Shown in pieces: positions 1 through 6,658 of a stretch of 13,094 nucleotides of DNA; the stretch's first letter is position 1; each line of letters starts with the position of its first letter. The position numbers were made by a program, and so were the translations under genes. The stretch comes from Holosporales bacterium (lineage in GTDB: Bacteria > Pseudomonadota > Alphaproteobacteria > RUG11792). Under the pieces are notes generated by a model that saw only the letters and a list, made by a program, of their open reading frames with translations, was not told the DNA's origin and searched no databases. The DNA lies in NCBI GenBank assembly GCA_031262205.1, contig JAISID010000085.1, positions 1 to 13,094 of the forward strand. Reading direction: 5' to 3'.

Positions 1-102
1 GAAACTTTAAAATAAATTTCAATTGTCAGTAGAAAATTTTGGCATAATTTCGCATTTATTTAATAGTGGTTTTATATATAATTACCTAGTATTATCATAC
101 TC

Positions 103-107
103 GGAGG
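103..107 (+). promoter_or_regulatory. Ribosome binding site deciding a TTG start
   Basis: GGAGG lies 9 nt before a TTG codon at 117. No in-frame ATG occurs until residue 58, which would remove the whole DNA-binding domain, so this site fixes TTG as the start of the first LysR-type gene. The upstream 100 bp are very AT-rich; I found no convincing -35/-10 pair in them. Confidence 0.75.
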
Positions 108-116
108 CGCTATCTC

Positions 117-1049
117 TTGGATATTGCAGGTTTAAATCTTTTTATAAAAGTTTGCGATATAGGATTTTATGAGGCATGCGATGAGCTAGGACTTGATTAT
201 GAAAGAGGGAAAAATAATCTTGAGGAATTAGAAAAAAGTTTAGGTTTTAGATTGTTTGAATATAACGAGCATGATCCTATTGGCAGTATGACAAATAAGG
301 GGGAGTTATTTTTGCCAAAGGCAAAAGAATTTGTGGGGAATTTAATTGATTGTGCTTTGTTAGATTCAGATTCAGATTCAGATTCAGATTGGAAAGGTAT
401 CATCATAAGAGCAAGCCCTCTTAATGGAAAGAATTTTATATTGCCTTTTTTAGAAGAAATAGATTGGCAGAAAGAATGTTCTAGATCGTTTGTAGATTTT
501 TATACATACGAGGACTATTCAGACGAGGAATTTGTCAACGCTCATATTTTATTTTGTAATATGACAAAAGCAGACAAAATATTTTTCGATAAAAAATGGA
601 GCGTGGAAATGGAGCAAGGTTTATATGCAAGCGAGGAATATTTAAAAGATGTCAATATGATTCCCAAAACGCCGGAGGATTTAGCTTCACATTCAGTTAT
701 TGGGTATGGAGATTCGTTTGATAAAGAAATTTATAAAAGTTTAAATTGGCATTTATCAGGAGAATATGGAATTGAGAGTTTCGAACCGTCGATTATAGTA
801 AATTCACAATCGGTCTTGATGAAAATGGTTGAATTTGATTTCGGTATAGGGCCAGTTCTTGATTATCACAATAAAATCAGCGAGAAAAAATTAGTAAGAG
901 TTTTACCGGATATAAAAGGCCCCGTAAAAACAATAGATTTTGCAATAAGACGATCTATTCCAAATAGATTTAAAGCATTAGTTGATGATATTGAAAATAA
1001 AATTCTAAACGCTGTGTTAGACTTAGAATTAAAAGTGTTGCCTAATTAG
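117..1049 (+). CDS. LysR-type transcriptional regulator (first of tandem pair)
   Basis: Cytoplasmic one-component regulator by family. Residues about 5-64 fit the LysR winged helix-turn-helix: a LNLFIKVCDIGFYEA opening, the LEELEKSLGFRLFE dimer-helix pattern (35-48) and TNKGE in place of the usual LTxxG. A short acidic linker DSDSDSDSD (83-91), encoded by a hexanucleotide repeat, joins it to the effector domain. That domain carries family hallmarks: GLYASEEYL (168-176), TPEDLASH (185-192) and FGIGP (242-246). Length (310 aa) is normal. Translation starts at TTG behind GGAGG. The next gene is a paralogue 4 nt downstream sharing NWHLxGEYG, so the two are probably co-transcribed and arose by duplication. 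The target genes and ligand cannot be read from the sequence. The family call is firm for the effector half; the HTH is divergent. Confidence 0.85.
   Translation: MDIAGLNLFIKVCDIGFYEACDELGLDYERGKNNLEELEKSLGFRLFEYNEHDPIGSMTNKGELFLPKAKEFVGNLIDCALLDSDSDSDSDWKGIIIRASPLNGKNFILPFLEEIDWQKECSRSFVDFYTYEDYSDEEFVNAHILFCNMTKADKIFFDKKWSVEMEQGLYASEEYLKDVNMIPKTPEDLASHSVIGYGDSFDKEIYKSLNWHLSGEYGIESFEPSIIVNSQSVLMKMVEFDFGIGPVLDYHNKISEKKLVRVLPDIKGPVKTIDFAIRRSIPNRFKALVDDIENKILNAVLDLELKVLPN
363..390 (+). repeat. In-frame hexanucleotide tandem repeat (GATTCA, about 4.7 copies)
   Basis: Four perfect GATTCA units plus GATT lie inside the first LysR-type gene. They encode alternating Asp-Ser at the hinge between the DNA-binding and effector domains. 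Because the unit is 6 bp, gain or loss of units would change hinge length without a frameshift. Confidence 0.9.
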
Positions 1050-1053
1050 TATT

Positions 1054-1956
1054 ATGATAGAAGAATTAAAAAATTTTATAAAGTTTGCAGAAGGCGGAAG
1101 GTTAAGTGTTCTTAATATTCCAGAGAACCTATTTTTATCTCAAATGCATTCTATTGAAGACGAAATAAGACATAAACTTGTAAAAAGGATAGATAAAGTA
1201 AATGTTGTTTTGACAGAATTTGGAAGGAGGTTTGTTCCATACGCTGCAAGAGTTGTTGAAACTATAAGCAATGGCGTGAGTATAGTGAATGAATGGAGTT
1301 CTTATGATTTAGATAATCAACTTACAATTGGATTACCTCGCGATAGCGCGACAACTTGGGCTTTAAATTGTATAAAGGGGTTTAATAAAAGACAGCCTGG
1401 TTTAAGGGTTACATTATTTACAGAAAATAAATTGACAACTAATATGCTAGAGAATATGAACGTTATGTTTTGGCCTGTTGAAAGTATTTTAAGCGAATAC
1501 GATGCTTACTGGTATATAGAATTTAAATACGGCTTGTATGCTAGCGATAGATATATAAAAGTTCGTGGAGAACCGACATTAGATAATATAAAACAACATA
1601 CCATTATAGCTTATTCAGGAAGAGATAATAATGCGAAATTAAGCAATTGGCATTTGTATGGCGAATATGGATTGCCGATTATAAACCCATCGGTATTTTC
1701 TCAATCTCGAGATTTAATCAATAAAATGGTATCTGATGGAGTTGGGATAGGGGCGCTTAGCGATAGACAAGAGGTTTACTATGGATATGAAAATTTGAAA
1801 CGAGTAGTTAAGGAGGTTTGCGGACCGGTTATGAAAAATTACTTTATGGTTCGAAAGGGAATGAATGAGATAAGGAGGTATAACATGCAGCTTATAAATA
1901 GTCTTTTCCGAAACTATTTTGAGCAGAATGGCGTAAAGGTGTTTGACCTTATTTGA
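1054..1956 (+). CDS. LysR-type regulator paralogue with eroded HTH
   Basis: A 300-aa LysR-like protein starting 4 nt after the stop of its paralogue. There is no clear Shine-Dalgarno, so translational coupling is likely. The effector domain is well preserved: LTIGLPRDSAT (90-100), GLYASDRYI (160-168), NWHLYGEYG (198-206) and GVGIG (229-233), each with a counterpart in the preceding gene. LTEFGRRF (53-60) matches the end of a LysR winged helix. The central helix-turn-helix (about 15-45) lacks the usual AAxxL...SQ...I..LE signature, so specific DNA binding is doubtful. It may work as a heterodimer partner or modulator of the first protein; that is inference. An alternative is a decaying duplicate that is still open. 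Confidence 0.8.
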   Translation: MIEELKNFIKFAEGGRLSVLNIPENLFLSQMHSIEDEIRHKLVKRIDKVNVVLTEFGRRFVPYAARVVETISNGVSIVNEWSSYDLDNQLTIGLPRDSATTWALNCIKGFNKRQPGLRVTLFTENKLTTNMLENMNVMFWPVESILSEYDAYWYIEFKYGLYASDRYIKVRGEPTLDNIKQHTIIAYSGRDNNAKLSNWHLYGEYGLPIINPSVFSQSRDLINKMVSDGVGIGALSDRQEVYYGYENLKRVVKEVCGPVMKNYFMVRKGMNEIRRYNMQLINSLFRNYFEQNGVKVFDLI

Positions 1957-2009
1957 AAACTGTTTGAAAATTAAGAGTAGAGAACATTTAAAAATCTGAA
2001 GATAAATCT

Positions 2010-2975
2010 ATGACAGATAGACGACGTCTTGGCATTTTAGGAGCCGGAGCTTTCGGTGCTTCTTTAGCTTTAGTATATTCCAGTAAGTTTAATACGACGC
2101 TTTTTTCGGGGTTTAAGGATCATGTCGATTCTATGACGACTTCTCGAATAAACGAATTTTTCCCAAATTTTAAGATTCCGAACTATATCAATATAAAAAC
2201 GACAAGCGATTTAAGAAAAGGAGAGTTTGATTGCTTTTTGTGGGCGTTTCCAGTAAAACCGACGCCTGATATACTTAAAAATTTATCAAAGATAATGGAT
2301 AATGTTGCCGTTGTGATATGTTCTAAGGGATTGCTGGCGGACGGTTCTTTTACGTACAATTTGTTTAAAAATTTATTGCCAAATTCGAAAGTAGGATACT
2401 TAGCAGGGCCAAACTTTGCGGATGATCTCGCAAAGTATACGTTTTCATCCGCCGATATTATATTTGAAGATATTGACGATGCGGGAGCGTTTGCAAATGA
2501 ATTATCAGTCGAGTCTTTTAAGCTATTTCCTAGCGACGATATGATTGGCGCTCAAATTTGTGGAGCCGTAAAAAACATCGCCGCGATTGCTTGCGGGATG
2601 ATCATGGGAATCATGCCTTCGAACAATACTCGCGCGGCCTTTTTGTCTTTTGCTCTTCGAGAAATGAAAAATCTTGGAATAAGGCTCGGAGGGAAAGAAG
2701 ATACGTTTTATGGTTTGTGCGGTTTGGGCGATTTAGTATTGACTACTTTTAACGAGGCTTCGAGAAATTTCTCGCTTGGCGCGAGAATTGCCAAAGGGGA
2801 ACCGATTGACAGCATAGTTGAAAATTCTAAAGCTACGTGCGAGGGGTATGATACGGTTTCCCAAATAATTAGTCTTGCAAAATTTCATAACGTGGAGATG
2901 CCGATTTGTGAAAAAGTTTACGAAATTTTGTTTGGCGGCGCTAAGCCTAATTCGATTCTTGAGGTTTTAAAATAA
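2010..2975 (+). CDS. gpsA: NAD(P)H-dependent glycerol-3-phosphate dehydrogenase
   Basis: Cytoplasmic enzyme reducing dihydroxyacetone phosphate to sn-glycerol 3-phosphate, the backbone precursor for phospholipids. The dinucleotide-binding loop GAGAFG is at 11-16, CSKG at 104-107 and GPNF at 133-136. The catalytic lysine is K188 in CGAVKNIAAIACG, equivalent to the conserved GAxKNVxAIAxG motif. GLGDL (238-242) and SRN (251-253) form the substrate site. The length of 321 aa is close to the family norm and the frame is intact. The ATG at 2010 places GILGAGAFG at the expected distance from the N-terminus; the upstream Shine-Dalgarno is weak. It sits 53 nt after the LysR-type pair on the same strand, with no terminator seen between, so read-through from the pair is possible. 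Confidence 0.96.
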   Translation: MTDRRRLGILGAGAFGASLALVYSSKFNTTLFSGFKDHVDSMTTSRINEFFPNFKIPNYINIKTTSDLRKGEFDCFLWAFPVKPTPDILKNLSKIMDNVAVVICSKGLLADGSFTYNLFKNLLPNSKVGYLAGPNFADDLAKYTFSSADIIFEDIDDAGAFANELSVESFKLFPSDDMIGAQICGAVKNIAAIACGMIMGIMPSNNTRAAFLSFALREMKNLGIRLGGKEDTFYGLCGLGDLVLTTFNEASRNFSLGARIAKGEPIDSIVENSKATCEGYDTVSQIISLAKFHNVEMPICEKVYEILFGGAKPNSILEVLK

Positions 2976-3117
2976 GTTGATCTTTGATTCGTGAGATTTT
3001 TTTAAATTTGCTTAGGAAAACAGTATTTTTAGAATATTTTTAAGTATATCTTGAAAGAAATTTATTGACAGAATATATTTATATGATGTAGTCTAATATA
3101 AAGAGATGAAAAACATG

Positions 3118-3125
3118 AGGAGGAG
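3118..3125 (+). promoter_or_regulatory. Strong Shine-Dalgarno of SIMPL gene
   Basis: AGGAGGAG precedes the ATG at 3129 with 3-5 nt spacing. It is the strongest ribosome binding site in the window. A consensus TTGACA stands at 3065-3070, but I see no well-placed -10 hexamer, so no promoter is called. Confidence 0.7.
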
Positions 3126-3128
3126 AAT

Positions 3129-3824
3129 ATGACAAAAATATTTCACGGTTTGATTATAGGACTATGTATAATCGTCGGATTTTCTATTTGTAATTTACAC
3201 GTGTCGACTGATAAGTTGGTGTCCAACGTTCAAGTTGAAGGAAGAGCAGAGCAAAATGTAAAAGCCGATTTGTTTGTTTGGGAATTTACTTATTCGGCGG
3301 TTGGGGATAAAGCCCAGGATGCTAAAGAATCGGTGAAGAATGCAAAAAAAGAGATAACGGCGTTATTAGATAACGCGGGCTTAATAAAAGACGAGGATTA
3401 CACGGTAAAGCCGAGAGAACTCAGCCATACTAAAACAGACGCTGGGGCAGATGTTTTTACGATTTCGCAAAGGTATGAAGTTAAGACGCAAAAAATGGAA
3501 GAAGCCGTAAAAGCATATAAATTATCGGAAAAGCTGGCGGATGAAGGAATAGCGATTGTATCGGACAAAAGTCGTATGTATCAAATAAAGGACAAAACAA
3601 ATCTTGAGAAACAGTTGATTGCAAAAGCTCTAGAAGACGCAAAGGAGAGGGCTGTTCAGATCGAGAAGATTACGGGAGGCAGAATTATCGGCGTTCCTGA
3701 AATAGCTTGGAGCAGACTTCAACTTAGAGATTCAAACGCATCCGAAGAATATTACTGGGACGGCGGCTCAACGATTGATCAAATTGCAACTCTTACCCTA
3801 ACCACCAATTATAAAATGAAGTGA
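3129..3824 (+). CDS. SIMPL domain (DUF541) envelope protein
   Basis: A 231-aa protein with a hydrophobic N-terminal segment (about 5-22) acting as a signal peptide or membrane anchor, followed by a SIMPL/DUF541 domain over most of the rest. Matching features are the opening VQVEGRAEQNVKADLFVWEF (34-53), an Ala/Lys/Glu-rich helical middle and the late ALEDAKERAVQIEKITGG stretch before LGxV-like IIGVPEIAW. Members in other proteobacteria are periplasmic oligomeric proteins linked to stress tolerance, but the biochemical role is not settled. The Shine-Dalgarno is strong and an intrinsic terminator follows about 50 nt after the stop, so the gene is probably a single-gene unit. The family call is confident; the function is unknown. 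Confidence 0.85.
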   Translation: MTKIFHGLIIGLCIIVGFSICNLHVSTDKLVSNVQVEGRAEQNVKADLFVWEFTYSAVGDKAQDAKESVKNAKKEITALLDNAGLIKDEDYTVKPRELSHTKTDAGADVFTISQRYEVKTQKMEEAVKAYKLSEKLADEGIAIVSDKSRMYQIKDKTNLEKQLIAKALEDAKERAVQIEKITGGRIIGVPEIAWSRLQLRDSNASEEYYWDGGSTIDQIATLTLTTNYKMK

Positions 3825-3840
3825 ACTTAGCCAAAAAACG

Positions 3841-3876
3841 GAATGGGACATTAATCTGATATTGATGTTCTATTCT
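3841..3876 (+). other. Long imperfect hairpin after SIMPL gene
   Basis: GAATGGGACAT (3841-3851) can pair with a downstream ATGTTCTATTC arm using two G-U wobbles, and the intervening AAT/ATT bases extend it. It lies directly between the stop codon and the intrinsic terminator. It may protect the transcript 3' end or belong to the terminator region. Confidence 0.45.
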
Positions 3877-3898
3877 TCCTGATGGAAGTTTTTATTTT
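3875..3898 (+). terminator. Rho-independent terminator
   Basis: Stem CTTCC (3875-3879), loop TGAT, stem GGAAG (3884-3888), then TTTTTATTTT. It is positioned to end transcription of the SIMPL gene 51 nt after its stop codon. Confidence 0.8.
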
Positions 3899-3903
3899 GC
3901 AGA

Positions 3904-4030
3904 GGGATTATTCCCCCTATAAGCTACGGTTTATGTATAAGAAAAGCAGCTAAGAGTACGAAGCCTTAGCCATTTATTTGAGGTTTGCTTGTTACAAATG
4001 AAGTTTCTAGGATGGTAAAAGATGATTCCG
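3904..4030. repeat. Divergent member of GGGAATCATCC-ended palindromic repeat family
   Basis: The left end GGGATTATTCC (3904-3914) and right end GATGATTCCG (4021-4030) match the termini of the full element that begins 46 bp downstream. The right ten bases are identical in both. The interior shows only a weak match, such as GAAGTTTCTAG against GAAGTTCTAG. No reading frame of note lies inside. Probably a decayed or rearranged copy. Confidence 0.5.
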
Positions 4031-4076
4031 TTGTTTTTGTGTAGTGTATTTTGGAGTTGTTGGTTTGAAAAAAATA

Positions 4077-4231
4077 GGGGATCATCCCCTCGTATGCAGT
4101 AATGGTTTTATAAGTGCAATCTTATAAATAGATTACTTTAAGCATACTTATAAACTTCTTGAAGTTCTAGCGATATACTTCCTTTATATAAATCTATTTG
4201 TTGTTCTACCGTGCGTTAAGGGATGATTCCG
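4077..4231 (+). repeat. MITE-like palindromic repeat, copy A
   Basis: An approximately 155-bp element whose ends are inverted repeats: GGGGATCATCC (4077-4087) and GGATGATTCC (4221-4230). The left end is itself a small hairpin, AGGGGAT-C-ATCCCCT. The interior is shared, in opposite orientation, with the element at 6349-6492. AGTAATGGTTTTATAAGT (4098-4115) matches 17 of 18 bases there, and CATACTTATAAAC (4143-4155) matches perfectly. GTATGC (4092-4097) and GCATAC (4142-4147) can form an inner stem. It contains no coding capacity. It could be a non-autonomous transposable element or a repeated structured RNA. Confidence 0.75.
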
Positions 4232-4433
4232 AAAAGATATGTAACGCGGGATTTGTTTAATACACAAGAATAATTTGTATTGTTAGGCCGCTTATCCGAT
4301 AGATATTCGCTTAGAGACGTTCTTGGCTGAATTATAAATTCCGATGTTTGAATTTGAACTGAACGTCCCTTTGGCCAGTGTTATTTGAGGTAAAGTTTGG
4401 TAAATTAGTTAGTAATTGTTAAGTTGTTAGAGA
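4232..4433. other. Gene-free stretch upstream of addB-like gene
   Basis: No reading frame, tRNA or recognised RNA is visible here. It holds one nested fold: GACGTTC (4316-4322) pairs with GAACGTC (4361-4367) and encloses GAATT-ATA-AATTC (4329-4341). I see no recognisable AddB N-terminal coding remnant in this stretch or in the repeats before it. A promoter for the downstream gene was not found. Confidence 0.4.
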
Positions 4434-6272
4434 ATGAAAGTGCAGTCTTGGCAACGATCTTCAAATGATTTTATGTTTCGCGAGAATTCGCCTGCTAGAG
4501 GCGTTTCTTCGAAAACGCGATTGGGGAAGGATGGTAATCTTTCGAAGTTATCCGAAATAAAACGTTTGTCGATTTTGGCGGAGCTTATTAAAAAGTACTG
4601 TTTCGATCTTGGGATTCTGGAGATTGTTAAATTAGCAAAAGAACTTGCCGGGGTAATCGATGAACTTAATTTTTATAAAATAGATTTAAAGAAATTAACC
4701 GACGATTTTGTATTATTTTTCCCAGAGCACTGGAAAAAGAGAACGCAGTTCCTCCTGATTGTTACGAAATATTGGCCGGAGATTTTGAAAGAAAACGGCA
4801 AAGAACAAGTTGTTCCAAATAAGTCGGCCTATCATGCGTCGGATTTTCAATGTTTGACTAAAGATTTAAGATTGCAATTAAGTCCAAAAGATATAAAAAA
4901 TACGGTTCGTATTTTTGAAGCCGAAGATTTGTTGGGTGAAATAGACTTCGTTATAAACGTAGTAAAAAATAATTCTGGGAAAACTATAGCTATAGTATCT
5001 CCAAACAAAGATTTTTCGGCGCTGCTTTCTTATAGATTTGAAAACGAAGGGATTGATTACACATCGTATGTTAGCAATAGTTTTAAAGAATTATCCGCCG
5101 AGTTTCTCAATGAGATCGACGGCAATTTTAAGGATGTTTCAAAAGAGGAAAAGCCTAGGCTGATTAAAGAATTATCTTCTTTGGCGGAAGTCGTGAAGAT
5201 TCAAAAAAACGTATCTATTGTAAGTGTCGGCGATATAAAATTTCTTACTTCCGATATTATTCTTTTGAGCGAATTGAATGAAAAATTTTGGTCTCCAAGG
5301 GATGGCGGAGAGTATTGGCTCCATAAATTTTTACGGCGGAAGATTGGTTTGACAGCGTCTACTAAAAATACGATGGAAGACGATTTCTATTCTTGTTTTA
5401 ATGGAACGTCGGAGATATATCTGACAAGAGCGAAAAAAATAAACGGAATAGGAGAGGGCAAAAGTTCGATATTGTCGAAGTTTGAGGCTGTTTATAAAAA
5501 GAACGATGTAAAACTTGATAGAATTGCCGATTGTTCTCAAAACTATTGCTTCATTTCTTCAAATAGTTTTGAGATTAAGAAAGAGTTCTTAAAGTCGCCG
5601 AATGAAATTACTACGGGCGATGTGGAGCTTTTAATGAAAGAACCGCAGGGATTTTACGCTAAAAATATTTTAAATTTGAGACCTGTGGAAGTTGAAAATG
5701 ATAAACGGGAATTTGTTATTGCGTTTAAAAATTTCATGAGGTCGTATTTCTGTGATAAATCTCAAGCAACGGCTTGGCTTAATGTTATTAAAAACATAGA
5801 TTTTTTTGGATATCAAAAATGTCTGAAAGTTATGGAATGGTTGAAAAAGAGGAATTTTATGGGTATGTCGTATAACGATATTCCAGGGAGAATGAGTTTT
5901 CCAAGGTTTGATATAACGATACGCGGAAGGTGCGATAGGGTAGAAGAGGAAGGCGACGTTTCTAGGCTTATTATGTATAAGACTACTGTTTCTCAATCGA
6001 CTAAAGATATAATATATGGAGACGATAGTTCAATAATGACGACTTGCCTAATTGCGGAGAAGGGTGGTTTTGAGGATATAAAATTGCCTATACGAGAGAT
6101 TCAGATATGGAGTCTTTCCGAGCCTGTGGATGTAAAAAGCATTGAAATTTCAAGGGATTTAATAGATCATTTTGAGCTTAGACTAAACGAAGCATTGGAA
6201 TGCGATTATATGAATTATCAGAACAATAATAAACTGAGATATGATAAATATAAGCATTTTAAAAGAGTATGA
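4434..6272 (+). CDS. addB: Shortened AddB-like recombination protein, nuclease motif eroded
   Basis: Resembles alphaproteobacterial AddB, a helicase-nuclease subunit for double-strand break repair, but is 612 aa against roughly 1000. In order: ELAGVIDELNFYKIDL (70-85), HWKKRTQFLLIVTKYWPEIL (99-118), IVSPNKDFSALL (187-198), LSELNEKFWSPRDGGEYWLH (278-297), SEIYLTRAKK (326-335), PQGFYAKNILNLRPVE (404-419) and GRCDRVEEEGD (498-508). The C-terminal YDKYKHFKRV resembles the usual YDHLAR ending. The N-terminal NTP-binding region and much of the middle are absent. The nuclease DYKTG motif reads MYKTT (514-518), losing a metal-binding Asp. No addA lies beside it. A TAG two codons upstream rules out an in-frame extension. 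The frame is long and open, so a DNA-binding or scaffold role may persist; catalysis is unlikely. Confidence 0.75.
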   Translation: MKVQSWQRSSNDFMFRENSPARGVSSKTRLGKDGNLSKLSEIKRLSILAELIKKYCFDLGILEIVKLAKELAGVIDELNFYKIDLKKLTDDFVLFFPEHWKKRTQFLLIVTKYWPEILKENGKEQVVPNKSAYHASDFQCLTKDLRLQLSPKDIKNTVRIFEAEDLLGEIDFVINVVKNNSGKTIAIVSPNKDFSALLSYRFENEGIDYTSYVSNSFKELSAEFLNEIDGNFKDVSKEEKPRLIKELSSLAEVVKIQKNVSIVSVGDIKFLTSDIILLSELNEKFWSPRDGGEYWLHKFLRRKIGLTASTKNTMEDDFYSCFNGTSEIYLTRAKKINGIGEGKSSILSKFEAVYKKNDVKLDRIADCSQNYCFISSNSFEIKKEFLKSPNEITTGDVELLMKEPQGFYAKNILNLRPVEVENDKREFVIAFKNFMRSYFCDKSQATAWLNVIKNIDFFGYQKCLKVMEWLKKRNFMGMSYNDIPGRMSFPRFDITIRGRCDRVEEEGDVSRLIMYKTTVSQSTKDIIYGDDSSIMTTCLIAEKGGFEDIKLPIREIQIWSLSEPVDVKSIEISRDLIDHFELRLNEALECDYMNYQNNNKLRYDKYKHFKRV

Positions 6273-6325
6273 CGATTCTAAAAAAAACGCTATTTTATTC
6301 CCTGTATAACAAGGCAAAGACTGTT

Positions 6326-6339
6326 TGCATGATGATGCA
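6326..6339. other. Short hairpin after addB-like gene
   Basis: TGCAT (6326-6330), loop GATG, ATGCA (6335-6339). No T-tract follows, so a terminator role is doubtful. It lies just before repeat copy B. Confidence 0.4.
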
Positions 6340-6348
6340 GAATCATTT

Positions 6349-6492
6349 GGGAATCATCCTTGGATGGCAGAGCAGACAAGTAAGAATCTATCCAAAGGTA
6401 TATCTCTAGAGTTTATAAGTATGTTTGAAGAAATCTATTTTATAAAATCTTACTTATAAGACCATTACTATATATGTTGGAGGATGATTCCC
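6349..6492 (-). repeat. MITE-like palindromic repeat, copy B (inverted)
   Basis: A 144-bp element with perfect 11-bp terminal inverted repeats: GGGAATCATCC (6349-6359) and GGATGATTCCC (6482-6492). Read on the minus strand it aligns along much of its length with copy A at 4077-4231, including the shared 13-mer at 6411-6423 and 17 of 18 bases at 6452-6469. Copies A and B therefore form an inverted pair about 2.1 kb apart that flanks the addB-like gene. No obvious target-site duplication is visible. Confidence 0.8.
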
Positions 6493-6542
6493 TATTCTTT
6501 TATGAAGTTTTTGCTCCTACTCTGAGACGGTTTAGCAGAAAA

Positions 6543-6560
6543 ATGTTTCACGTGAAACAT
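6543..6560. promoter_or_regulatory. parS: parS centromere site (ParB binding)
   Basis: ATGTTTCACGTGAAACAT is an 18-bp perfect palindrome. Its inner 16 bp (6544-6559) equal the consensus chromosomal parS bound by ParB/Spo0J. ParB nucleates here, spreads and engages ParA for origin segregation. It lies between convergent genes (addB-like and the carboxypeptidase), where spreading would not cover a promoter. In most bacteria parS sites cluster near the replication origin, so the window is probably origin-proximal. Confidence 0.93.
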
Positions 6561-6575
6561 GGCGATAAATCTTAG

Positions 6576-6620
6576 ACGGCTCATTCCTTAATGCGTGTTG
6601 TATTCCTTTATACAAGCCGT
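6576..6620. other. Branched fold next to parS
   Basis: Outer stem ACGGCT (6576-6581)/AGCCGT (6615-6620) encloses two hairpins: CATT-CCTT-AATG (6582-6593) and TTGTAT-TCCTTT-ATACAA (6598-6615). The last base of the second hairpin is shared with the outer arm. Both loops contain ATTCCTT. The arrangement is a compact three-way junction, either strand. It could be a bidirectional transcript end between the convergent genes or part of a small RNA. Confidence 0.45.
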
Positions 6621-6658
6621 TGCTTATAAAGGTTCTTAATCTTGAAATTACATAAGAA

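Noticed and set aside
363..390. CRISPR-like repeat
   Set aside because: The units are contiguous hexamers without spacers and are coding; nothing else in the window has repeat-spacer periodicity.
3065..3099. Consensus TTGACA as promoter of the SIMPL gene
   Set aside because: The nearest good -10 candidates, TATGAT (3082) and TAATAT (3094), give spacers of 11 and 23 bp, outside the workable range.
3825..4433. tRNA or known small RNA in the large gene-free stretch
   Set aside because: No GTTCRANNC T-loop with a matching acceptor stem and no SRP, RNase P or 6S signature was seen.
5670..5996. 108-codon open frame on the minus strand
   Set aside because: It is antisense to the addB-like gene, whose plus-strand frame carries the AddB motifs.
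4077..6492. Composite transposon carrying addB
   Set aside because: There is no transposase, no visible target-site duplication, and the addB motifs look like native decay rather than cargo.
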